Source of the DNA: Planctomycetota bacterium
GTDB taxonomy: Bacteria > Planctomycetota > Planctomycetia > Pirellulales > Pirellulaceae
Length of the DNA: 6,237 nt
Direction of reading: 5' to 3'
Assembly: GCA_026692885.1 (NCBI GenBank)
Contig: JAPLNJ010000821.1
Coordinates: forward strand, 1-6,237
Part shown: positions 1 to 6,123 of the stretch, piece by piece
Layout: every line of letters begins with the position of its first letter
Numbering within the stretch: position 1 is the stretch's first letter
Made by a program: the position numbers and the translations under genes
Notes under the pieces: model-generated
What the model saw: only the letters and a program-made list of their open reading frames with translations
Database searches by the model: none
What the model was told of the DNA's origin: nothing

Positions 1-124
1 GACTCGTTCCAACACCATTGATTACGCCCCATTCATAGCATCCAAGTGTCGCTGTCCAACTAAGTCAGCGTAAACAATACCTCACCGATCACGTTTGCCC
101 TGCAAGATCAACTTTGGCGCGGCC

Positions 125-165
125 GAGCCTCGCCCTCCCACTCCGGCTCGGCAGGAGCCTCGCCC
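125..165. repeat. Direct repeat GAGCCTCGCCC, two copies
   Basis: The 11-mer GAGCCTCGCCC occurs at 125-135 and again at 155-165. Between them is GGCTCGG, which complements the CCGAGCC around the first copy. On the minus strand the block reads as a GGGCGAGGCTC unit followed by a CCGAGCC unit. Its composition resembles short dispersed repeats of GC-rich planctomycete genomes. That resemblance is an impression, not a checked match. Confidence 0.45.
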
Positions 166-294
166 CCACAGTCCCTTAGCAACCTGTTCCGATCAAGGCC
201 CAAGGTCTGGCAACTCGTAGCCGTTTCCGGAGCCGACGCCCCAGGCGTGATCTGCCGCCGAAACCGACGCCGTAACACGCGGCAGTGTCGCCTT

Positions 295-325
295 GGGCAT
301 GTTCTGCGGTCCGCAGAACACGCCC
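295..325. repeat. 31-bp dyad (hairpin or operator candidate)
   Basis: Two perfect 10-bp arms, TGTTCTGCGG (300-309) and CCGCAGAACA (311-320), surround a single central T at 310. After one A/C mismatch the symmetry continues for four more pairs (GGGC 295-298 with GCCC 322-325). A one-base centre is too tight for an RNA hairpin loop without opening some pairs, so a dimeric protein binding site is at least as likely as a terminator. No T-run follows on either strand. No gene start lies close by; the nearest is the DUF2442 frame about 205 bp downstream. Confidence 0.6.
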
Positions 326-516
326 GAGACCATGTGGCAAATTGGCAGGAAAGGCTTGACTAGCCACGACTTAGCTGCTAGGTTCCGCCTTGTCTGTGAT
401 GCGAGTTGTCCCACCGGAATCGCCGTCGCAATAAGTTATTCGCGGGGTCGCCTGCGGGCGAATTAGATTCGTTACGTGCTGACCTTCTCGGTCCTTGATT
501 TTGGCGGCGGCGGTCC

Positions 517-522
517 GAGGAG
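517..522 (+). promoter_or_regulatory. Shine-Dalgarno site selecting GTG start at 531
   Basis: GAGGAG lies 8 nt before the GTG at 531. This supports GTG, not the upstream ATG at 495, as the start of the DUF2442 frame. The GTG start also gives the N-terminus expected for this family (VFKLIQAEPLPGYRL). Confidence 0.6.
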
Positions 523-530
523 TAAAAAAG

Positions 531-788
531 GTGTTCAAACTGATCCAAGCAGAACCGCTTCCCGGCTACCGACTGCGCCTCCGGTACGCCGACGGCGTCG
601 CGGGCATCGTCGACCTCTCGCGTCTGGTCGGCAAGGGCGTGTTCCAGCTGTGGAACGACCCAGAAGCGTTTGGGCGGGTTTCCCTCGGAACCTGAGGCGA
701 GCTTGTCTGGAGCGACGAGGTTGATCTCTGCGCTGACGCGCTGTACCTGGAGGTCACGGGGAGGTTGCTGCCGCTGGTTGGCTGCTGA
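531..788 (+). pseudogene. DUF2442-domain protein, interrupted by in-frame TGA
   Basis: The frame opens VFKLIQAEPLPGYRL, runs through a LVGKGVFQLWNDPEAFGRV segment, and reaches TGA at 693-695 after 54 codons. The same frame continues past the stop with GELVWSDEVDLCADALYLEV and ends at TGA 786-788. The two parts together match the usual DUF2442 pattern (start MFKI..V.PLP.YRL, then DLS.LVGKG.F, then G.I.W....DL..D.LY) and the usual length of about 80-90 residues. The stop therefore splits a complete domain without any shift of frame. DUF2442 proteins are small, have no settled function, and are often encoded beside DUF4160 genes in toxin-antitoxin-like pairs; I see no DUF4160 partner here. A good GAGGAG site precedes the start, so the gene looks recently disabled, or the TGA is a sequencing error. 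I am confident of the family and moderately confident that the gene is broken. Confidence 0.75.
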
Positions 789-849
789 CACACGTCCCGT
801 GGAAGCGTACAATCTGGGCAGACAACTTTGTGGATCGATAGGAGACAGC

Positions 850-917
850 GGGCAAGGGAATGATGGGCAGGGGAATGGCCATGACGGAACATTCCCTTGC
901 CCTACATTCCCCTGCCC
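850..917. repeat. Interleaved inverted repeats (A-B-A'-B')
   Basis: GGGCAAGGGAATG (850-862) and GGGCAGGGGAATG (865-877) are followed by exact reverse complements of each in the same order: CATTCCCTTGCCC (890-902) and CATTCCCCTGCCC (905-917). The two units differ at one base only. As RNA or single-stranded DNA this can fold as one long hairpin (865-877 with 890-902 using one G-U pair, and 850-862 with 905-917 using one A-C mismatch). It can alternatively pair as A-A' and B-B' in a pseudoknot-like layout. It lies about 130 bp beyond the 3' end of the Uma2 gene, but no T-run marks it as an intrinsic terminator. It is probably a member of a dispersed repeat family. Confidence 0.7.
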
Positions 918-1049
918 CATGTCCGAGTCGGCCTGATTCGTGTGCGGCCTTGAGTTCGTGGCGCAGACGGCGAGGCAGCGTGCGATCTTCACACTTGGCT
1001 ACTGGTGTCGCGATCACCGGGAGCACTTCGAGGATATCTCTCAGGCGGC

Positions 1050-1661
1050 TTAGGCGTGGTCGCTCCAGCGATCCATCAATGGGAAGAGACGGGCCAGCGG
1101 CAGCTTGAAGCCCGGCAACAGCGCGGTGGTATACGTCTGCCGCTCGGTAAGCACTTTCCGAGTCATCGGCCCGGGCCCGAAACGGTAGACCGTCAGGCTG
1201 CGCTCAAAACGATCAAGCACCCAGTATTCGGAAACGCCCGCCGAGCGGTACTCATCGCGTTTGAGCTGGTAATCCCGCTCGCGGCTGCGGCGGCCTGCGG
1301 ACACGAATTCCACGGCGATGGTGGGGGTCTCGGTCTTGTGCGGCAGCCGCCCCAGCCCCGCCCAGATCGCTCGATCCACGCGGCGGCGGTTGGCGCCGAT
1401 GTGGACCGTTTGTTCCGCGACCGTGAAGTCCAGCGACCCGCCTTGGGCATCGCTGTCTTGGTAGTTCCGCAGCCAGCGGCCTAATTCTTCGTTGGGATCA
1501 CGTTCTGCAAGGGATGGTGGCGGGTTCACGATCACGACTCCGTTGACCAATTCGTAGCGGCAGCCGACCTCGAATTCGGCGGCATCGAACTCCCACGGAC
1601 TCAATAAGATCCCGTTCGAGTGGGGTCCCAGATACTGGGTCTCGGTCCGGACCGTGGCCAT
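1050..1661 (-). CDS. Uma2-family (DUF820) putative endonuclease
   Basis: This is a 203-residue protein of the Uma2 family, which has a PD-(D/E)XK nuclease-like fold. Members are very numerous in cyanobacteria and planctomycetes, and their biological role is unsettled. The family signs are RYELVNG at 35-41 (E37), RRRVDRAIW at 92-100 with D96 in the place of the usual PD, AVEFVS at 116-121 with E118, the D130...K134 pair in RDYQLKRDEY, and GVSEYWVLD at 142-150. The D/E/K set needed for a metal-dependent nuclease is thus present. Length is normal for the family. The ATG is preceded by AAGGGAG 9 nt upstream. The gene starts 79 bp after the VWA gene stop, on the same strand, with no terminator seen between them, so co-transcription is likely. 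The 10-mer AACGCGACGA is repeated 25 bp apart just before and over the start codon. Nuclease activity is inferred from the fold family only. Confidence 0.88.
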   Translation of the reverse strand: MATVRTETQYLGPHSNGILLSPWEFDAAEFEVGCRYELVNGVVIVNPPPSLAERDPNEELGRWLRNYQDSDAQGGSLDFTVAEQTVHIGANRRRVDRAIWAGLGRLPHKTETPTIAVEFVSAGRRSRERDYQLKRDEYRSAGVSEYWVLDRFERSLTVYRFGPGPMTRKVLTERQTYTTALLPGFKLPLARLFPLMDRWSDHA

Positions 1662-1740
1662 CGTCGCGTTCTCCCTTGCCTTTGCTCGTCGCGTTGTCAG
1701 TGTACTCGTGTTTGGGCGTCGCGGTCAACCAAGCACCCGA

Positions 1741-3441
1741 CTAAGCCAGGATCTCTCGGCGTCGCTTGACGTAGTCCCAGACGACGTAGCGATCCAAGTC
1801 GCGGCCCCGCGGGAAGAAGACCCGGCCCTTGGTGGATTCGGCCAGACGCTGCGCAAACCGGACGTCTTCCTCGGACTGCGACCAACTGTCCACGAGAAAG
1901 ATGTTGATCGTGATGCCGGCCCGCTGACAGAGGAGCGCCTCCCGCATCGTGGCGGCTTCCGTCAGCGGGTCCGGCGGATAGAGCAGGTATAGCCATGGGC
2001 CGTCGAAGTGCGCGGTCGGCAGCCCGTCGGTGATCAGCATGACTTGGCGATTGGGTGTGTCCTGCGCAGCCAACAGCTGCCGGGCCAATTGCAGCGAGTG
2101 CTGGATATTCGTGAAGTGCGCCGGCACCTGATACTCGCTGATGTCGTCACGACTCATGTCCACGCGAAACCGCACGACCGGGTCGAAGATCGTGACCGGC
2201 TTGGGCAGCATTTCCACGATCTCGCCGCCCGGACGCAGCTTGGCGAAGGTGTACATCTCGACGAAGTGCAGGAAGTCGCCGGGGTACTCGCGGCGGATCA
2301 GCCCGTTCAGCGCCAACCCCATGCGTTTGACGTTGATGTACTGACCGTCGTAGCGCATCGAGCCGCTCATGTCCATGATCACCACCGACGCACATTTGGG
2401 CGTATTGCGGGTGCGATGGACAACGATGTCTTCCGTCTTCAGCCGCAGGGGCAGTTCGGTGCCGCCACGCAGCATGGCATTGATCAAGGTCTGAGGGATG
2501 TCCATGTGCGTGATCGAATCGCCAAACTCGTACGGCTTGGTGTGCTGCAGTTCGACCGCCCCTTCCCCGACGACGGATTGTTGATGCCGGCCCGTGCGCG
2601 ACGGCTGCAATTCACTGAAGATACGGTCCAGCAACTTGCCTTGAAACAGCTTGTAGGCTTGCGGCGTGAGTCGGAACGCGCCGTTCTCCCGGGTCAGTCC
2701 CTGCCGATCGGCCAGCTCGCGCAGATAGTCCTCGACCATCCGCTGCAGATCCCGCAAGCGGGCCATGTCGCCCGGCTCCGCAAACTCGGCCAGGGCGTCC
2801 ATGTCGATCAGGGCGACTTGAGCGGTCTGGCGTGCTTGTTCGAGTTGTTTGAGCAGTTCGTCGATCTTCTCCAGCTCCTGCTTGATCTCCAAAGCGTGCG
2901 GCACGGTCAGGGGCGTCTGTCCGGTAAAGGCGTACTTGGCCGCCAATTCGTCGACCTGATACTTGTCGCCCAGACGCTCCATCAGCTGCACTAGGTTCCG
3001 GGCGAACAGCGACCGTTCGTCCTGGGTTGCGTACCACAGGCGTTCGAGATCGACCAATTGTTCCGCGGCCACGGCCCGCTCGAATCGCGGCCGGAGTTGG
3101 GGCGGCGGTGTCGCCTTGCTGGCCGGATGGTGAAAGGCGCGGTGAGCGGCTCGTCGGACGGTGTCGGTCTCGTACTTCGCCAGAATCTTCCGCTTACGTT
3201 CCAGCAGCATCGCGAGCAGCGTGTCCAGACTGGGACCGAGGCCCGCGATCTGGCTGGGGTCCAGGTGGACGGCGCGCGCCAACTCCTCTTCGCTCAACTC
3301 CCGCATACCGCCGAACATCAGCATGTGCTCGAAGGCGGGCGAGACCAAATCCGGCGGCGGCTGAGTTGGGCTGGGGAAGTGCTGGGGATCGTACTTCTGG
3401 TACGTGTGGATCACCCCGCCGATCTGCGAAACGCGTGTCAT
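1741..3441 (-). CDS. VWA-domain protein, COG4867-like
   Basis: This is a 566-residue cytoplasmic protein with no signal peptide or membrane segment. The N-terminal half is helical and charged, with a likely coiled coil at about 185-245. A conserved linker follows (RLTPQAYKLFQGKLLDRIF at 257-275, then YEFGD at 304-308 and TLINAML at 318-324). The C-terminal VWA domain covers about 350-566. Its metal-ion-dependent adhesion site is complete: D357-x-S359-x-S361 in MDMSGSM, T444 in HFTNIQ, and D472 in ITDGLPT. The linker plus C-terminal VWA layout resembles mycobacterial Rv0959 (COG4867). Such proteins usually lie next to a MoxR/ChlI-type AAA+ ATPase and are thought to act with it in metal-chelatase-like or chaperone-like remodelling. 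No ATPase gene is in this window, neither upstream nor downstream. The start is supported by GGGAAGGGG 7 nt upstream and by a good promoter. The Uma2 gene follows by 79 bp. VWA assignment is firm; the exact role is unknown. Confidence 0.9.
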   Translation of the reverse strand: MTRVSQIGGVIHTYQKYDPQHFPSPTQPPPDLVSPAFEHMLMFGGMRELSEEELARAVHLDPSQIAGLGPSLDTLLAMLLERKRKILAKYETDTVRRAAHRAFHHPASKATPPPQLRPRFERAVAAEQLVDLERLWYATQDERSLFARNLVQLMERLGDKYQVDELAAKYAFTGQTPLTVPHALEIKQELEKIDELLKQLEQARQTAQVALIDMDALAEFAEPGDMARLRDLQRMVEDYLRELADRQGLTRENGAFRLTPQAYKLFQGKLLDRIFSELQPSRTGRHQQSVVGEGAVELQHTKPYEFGDSITHMDIPQTLINAMLRGGTELPLRLKTEDIVVHRTRNTPKCASVVIMDMSGSMRYDGQYINVKRMGLALNGLIRREYPGDFLHFVEMYTFAKLRPGGEIVEMLPKPVTIFDPVVRFRVDMSRDDISEYQVPAHFTNIQHSLQLARQLLAAQDTPNRQVMLITDGLPTAHFDGPWLYLLYPPDPLTEAATMREALLCQRAGITINIFLVDSWSQSEEDVRFAQRLAESTKGRVFFPRGRDLDRYVVWDYVKRRREILA

Positions 3442-3489
3442 GAACGTACCCCTTCCCGTCTGGCGGCCCCGTGGTTCTTTGCCCAGGCC

Positions 3490-3518
3490 ATTCTAGGCGT
3501 GTTGCCAAGTTGTGGCAA
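3490..3518 (-). promoter_or_regulatory. Sigma70-like promoter with overlapping dyad, for the VWA gene
   Basis: On the minus strand TTGCCA (3513-3518) and TAGAAT (3490-3495) are separated by exactly 17 bp. Each matches five of six bases of the sigma70 consensus. Transcription would start near 3483, leaving a leader of about 40 nt before the VWA start codon at 3441. The -35 box is also the first half of a dyad, TTGCCA-CAACT-TGGCAA (3502-3518), that runs into the spacer. A dimeric repressor bound there would block the promoter. The regulator is unknown. Confidence 0.6.
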
Positions 3519-3589
3519 AAGAAACGTTCGCACGAATTCAGGTCCGCGCGAATTGGATCGTGGGCAGTGGCATCCCGAATCGGAACTTG

Positions 3590-3854
3590 GTAGGGTGGGT
3601 CGCGCAAGCCGTGTTTCTGGTGGGCCGCGGTCGCTGTGCTAAGGACCGGCGCATCAATAACTGTCGGGTTTTCAAAGTAGTCATCACGCTCCGCGTGATG
3701 ACATTGTCGTCACGGCGGAGCGTGACGACTACAATACTTCCGACAGTTATTGATTCGCCGGTCCTAAACGTGGTTCTGTCGTCGCGCAGGGAATCACGGC
3801 GAGTACGGCTTGCGAAGGCCCACCGAGAGGATGCGTTCGCTTGGCCCACCCTAC
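3590..3854. repeat. Inverted GTAGGGTGGG repeat units flanking a palindromic element
   Basis: GTAGGGTGGG (3590-3599) faces its exact complement CCCACCCTAC (3845-3854). Further paired blocks lie inside: CGCAAGCCGT (3603-3612) with ACGGCTTGCG (3805-3814), and GGTGGGCC (3619-3626) with GGCCCACC (3817-3824). GGCCCACC also recurs as a direct copy at 3843-3850. The spacing between blocks differs on the two sides, so these look like two diverged copies of one dispersed repeat in opposite orientation rather than one perfect palindrome. The TIR element lies between them. GTAGGGTGGG...GGTGGGCC-like repeats are familiar from several environmental bacterial genomes; this is recall, not a search result. 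Confidence 0.6.
3643..3764. mobile_element. MITE-like palindromic element, TAA-flanked
   Basis: The blocks at 3642-3667 and 3740-3765 are reverse complements over 26 bp with one mismatch (C at 3652). They begin AGGACCGGCG and end CGCCGGTCCT. If the element proper is GGACC...GGTCC (3643-3764), it is bordered by TAA at 3640-3642 and TAA at 3765-3767, consistent with a 3-bp target duplication of the kind made by some IS5-group transposases. The interior holds two hairpins: GTCATCACGC/GCGTGATGAC with a 3-nt loop (3680-3702) and GTCGTCACG/CGTGACGAC with a 6-nt loop (3706-3729). Only about 122 bp long, it cannot encode a transposase and would need one supplied elsewhere. It could equally be a REP/BIME-type palindrome. 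No coding frame of note lies inside it. Confidence 0.6.
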
Positions 3855-3885
3855 GTGAATCATTCCGGTCAGTTCTTTCAGCGAT

Positions 3886-3890
3886 AAGGA
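3886..3890 (+). promoter_or_regulatory. Shine-Dalgarno site of the GH32 gene
   Basis: AAGGA lies 7 nt before the ATG at 3898, within TAAGGAA. It supports that ATG as the start, which also places a signal peptide directly at the N-terminus. I could not identify a convincing -35/-10 pair in the repeat-rich DNA upstream. Confidence 0.55.
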
Positions 3891-3897
3891 AACAACG

Positions 3898-6090
3898 ATG
3901 AGAAGGACGCTTTGGCAACTTGGGGCGTGGACGGTGTTGGCGTGGACTGCGAGTTGGACGCTGGCGGCGGACGATATTCTTGTCGCCGACTTCGAAGGCG
4001 AAACCTACGGGGACTGGAAGACCACTGGCGAGGCGTTTGGGCCGGGACCGGCACGCGGAACGCTGCCGGCCCAGATGCCGGTCAGCGGCTTCGAAGGCAA
4101 GGGACTTGTGAACAGCTTCTTCAAGGGCGACGGCACCACCGGCACACTCACCTCGCCACCGCTGAAGATCGAACGTAAGTACCTGAACTTCCTGATCGGC
4201 GGCGGGACGCATCCCGGCCGCACCTGCATCAATCTGCTGGTGGACGGCCAAGTGGTCTACACGGCCACCGGGCCCAACGACAAGCCCGGCGGCACCGAGC
4301 GTCTGGATTGGCACTCGTGGGAGGTCAGTGCGTTGGCTGGCAAGCAGGCCGTGATCCAGATCGTGGATCAGGAAACCGGCGGCTGGGGCCATATCAACAT
4401 CGATCACATCGTGCAGTCGGATCGGCGCAGCGGTGTGGTCGAAATGGTCAAAGACATCGTGATCGAACACGAGTACCTCAGCTTTCAGTTTGCGGCCGGC
4501 CAGGGCGGACGCTCCCAAGTGAGCCTGCGCATCGCCGACAAAATCGTGCGTCAGTCGGTGGGCCAGGGCCGCGACAAACCGTACTGGACCACGTGGGACG
4601 TCTCGCGGCTGAAAGGCCAACGCGGTCAGCTGCTGGTTGCCGAATTGCCGGCCCCCGACGGCGGCTGCACGTTGGCCGAGAGCGTGGTCCAAGGCGATCA
4701 GGTCCGTGGCGCCCTGCTGGTTGTCGACCGACTGTACCACGAGACGTACCGGCCCCAGTTTCATTTCACACCGATGAAGAACTGGACCAACGATCCCAAC
4801 GGGCTGGTGTTCTACCAAGGCGAATATCACCTGTTCTTCCAGCACAATCCGTCGGGCATCGACTGGGGCAATATGACCTGGGGCCACGCGGTCAGCAAGG
4901 ATTTGGTCCATTGGCAGCAACTGGATCACGCGATCTATCCGGACAAGTTGGGGACGATCTTCTCCGGCTCGGCGGTCGTTGATACGAACAATACGGCCGG
5001 TTTCAAGACGGGTGTGGAGCAGGTCCTGGTCTGCATCTATACCTCGGCGGGCGGCACGAGCCCGGAGTCCCAGGGGCAACCCTTTACGCAGAGCATTGCC
5101 TACTCGAACGATCGCGGCCGGACCTGGACCAAGTACGAACATAATCCGGTGCTCAAGCACGTCGCCGGCAGCAATCGGGATCCGAAGGTGATCTGGCACG
5201 AGCCGTCGAAACAATGGGTCATGGCGCTGTACCTGGACGGGAGCGATTACGCGCTGTTTGGTTCGCAGAACTTGAAGGCTTGGACCAAGCTGTCCGACAC
5301 GCCGTTGCCTGGTTGCGGCGAGTGCCCGGACTTTTTCGAGTTACCGGTGGACGGCGACGCGACGAAGTCGAAATGGCTGTTCTGGGGCGGCAATGGCAGC
5401 TATCGCCTCGGCACATTTGACGGCACGACGTTCAAGCCGGAGACGGAGTCGCTGAAGTCGTGCTGGGGCGCCAACGACTATGCGGCGCAAACCTACAGCG
5501 ATATCCCCACGACCGATGGTCGCCGCATTCAGATCGCTTGGATGTCTGGCGGCAAATACCCGAGCATGCCGTTTAACCAGCAGATGAGTTTCCCGCGCGA
5601 GTTCAGCCTGCGGACCACACCGGAAGGCGTCCGCCTGTGCATGAATCCGGTCCGCGAGATCGAGCAGATCCGCGGCCAGAAGCAGGCCCGGTCGGACGTG
5701 GCAGTCAAGCCGGAGGACAACCCGTTGGCAGCCCTGGAAGGCGACCTGTGGGAGATCGAGGCGACCATCGAACCGGGCGACGCCGCCGAAGTGGGGTTCA
5801 CCATCCGCGGCGAATCACTGCGCTATGATGTGAAAGCGAAGAAACTCAGTTGCCTCGGTCCGTCGGCGCCGCTGGAGCCGATCGACGGTCAAATCAAGCT
5901 GCACATCCTGGTGGACCGCACGTCAATCGAAATCTTTGCCAACGACGGTCGCATCGCGATGTGCTCCTGCTTCGTGCCCGACCCGCTGAACCGTTCCTTG
6001 GGCCTGTACGCCAAGGGCGGCACAGCGAAGGTCAAGTTGCTCACTATCTGGGAACTCCGGTCGACCTGGCCGAACGAGACACCGCAGTAA
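3898..6090 (+). CDS. Secreted GH32 fructan hydrolase (levanase/inulinase/invertase type)
   Basis: This 730-residue enzyme is expected to hydrolyse beta-fructosidic bonds of levan, inulin or sucrose with retention of configuration, outside the cytoplasm. Residues 1 to about 24 form a Tat-less, Trp-rich signal peptide ending ...TLAA-DD. Residues about 28-175 form a beta-sandwich-like ancillary domain (DFEG, GKGLVNSFF, FLIGGG, GGWGHINIDH), and about 187-267 look like a diverged partial copy of it. The five-bladed GH32 domain spans about 283-575: WTNDPNG with nucleophile D299, FSGS at 355-358, RDP with transition-state residue D428, and ECPDF with acid/base E475. All three catalytic carboxylates are present. 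A C-terminal beta-sandwich follows, with the typical LVDRTSIEIFANDG at 671-684. WT replaces the common WM before NDPNG, which is probably tolerated. The protein is longer than minimal GH32 enzymes because of its N-terminal modules. No fructose transporter or kinase gene is adjacent. Levan versus inulin preference cannot be read from the sequence. Confidence 0.95.
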   Translation: MRRTLWQLGAWTVLAWTASWTLAADDILVADFEGETYGDWKTTGEAFGPGPARGTLPAQMPVSGFEGKGLVNSFFKGDGTTGTLTSPPLKIERKYLNFLIGGGTHPGRTCINLLVDGQVVYTATGPNDKPGGTERLDWHSWEVSALAGKQAVIQIVDQETGGWGHINIDHIVQSDRRSGVVEMVKDIVIEHEYLSFQFAAGQGGRSQVSLRIADKIVRQSVGQGRDKPYWTTWDVSRLKGQRGQLLVAELPAPDGGCTLAESVVQGDQVRGALLVVDRLYHETYRPQFHFTPMKNWTNDPNGLVFYQGEYHLFFQHNPSGIDWGNMTWGHAVSKDLVHWQQLDHAIYPDKLGTIFSGSAVVDTNNTAGFKTGVEQVLVCIYTSAGGTSPESQGQPFTQSIAYSNDRGRTWTKYEHNPVLKHVAGSNRDPKVIWHEPSKQWVMALYLDGSDYALFGSQNLKAWTKLSDTPLPGCGECPDFFELPVDGDATKSKWLFWGGNGSYRLGTFDGTTFKPETESLKSCWGANDYAAQTYSDIPTTDGRRIQIAWMSGGKYPSMPFNQQMSFPREFSLRTTPEGVRLCMNPVREIEQIRGQKQARSDVAVKPEDNPLAALEGDLWEIEATIEPGDAAEVGFTIRGESLRYDVKAKKLSCLGPSAPLEPIDGQIKLHILVDRTSIEIFANDGRIAMCSCFVPDPLNRSLGLYAKGGTAKVKLLTIWELRSTWPNETPQ

Positions 6091-6123
6091 GGCGGGAATT
6101 CGGCAGTTCGGAGCGGCTCGTTG

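Larger units (their letters stand above)
1..530. other. Gene-poor spacer
   Basis: I see no convincing coding region in this stretch on either strand. The short open frames have no recognisable motif and overlap each other. What it does hold is a pair of GAGCCTCGCCC direct repeats 30 bp apart near 125-165, a strong dyad at 295-325, and a small GC-rich stem at 438-463 (ATTCGC/GCGAAT arms around TCGCC/GGCGA). The ribosome binding site of the DUF2442 frame lies at its right end. A decayed gene beyond recognition cannot be excluded. Confidence 0.6.

Noticed and set aside
300..320. Dyad as a LexA/SOS box
   Set aside because: The half-sites are in GTTC...GAAC order, opposite to the GAAC...GTTC layout of Gram-positive type boxes, and it is not CTG-N10-CAG; no SOS gene is adjacent.
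693..695. TGA in the DUF2442 frame as a selenocysteine codon
   Set aside because: No redox motif, no selenoprotein relative known for this family, and no convincing SECIS-like stem immediately downstream.
850..917. Intrinsic terminator for the Uma2 gene
   Set aside because: The stem is strong but no T-run follows on either strand, and it lies about 130 bp past the stop codon.
378..992. Minus-strand open frame of 204 codons
   Set aside because: It reads through the inverted repeats at 850-917 and antisense to the well-supported DUF2442 domain; the protein is low-complexity and unlike any family.
754..1049. Possible minus-strand continuation after the Uma2 gene (LPVIATPVAKCEDRTLPRRL)
   Set aside because: The frame runs into the repeat at 850-917, has no clear start or ribosome binding site, and I recognise no domain. 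It may be a gene remnant but cannot be supported.
2008..2994. Plus-strand open frame of 328 codons
   Set aside because: It is antisense to the VWA gene, His/Gln/Arg-rich as expected of a shadow frame, and has no recognisable domain.
3590..3854. CRISPR array
   Set aside because: The repeats are inverted and unevenly spaced, with no regular spacers and no cas genes.
3538..5214. Long minus-strand open frame of 558 codons
   Set aside because: It lies antisense to the GH32 gene and across the repeat-rich spacer, shows no family motif, and is explained by GC-rich codon bias opening the opposite strand.
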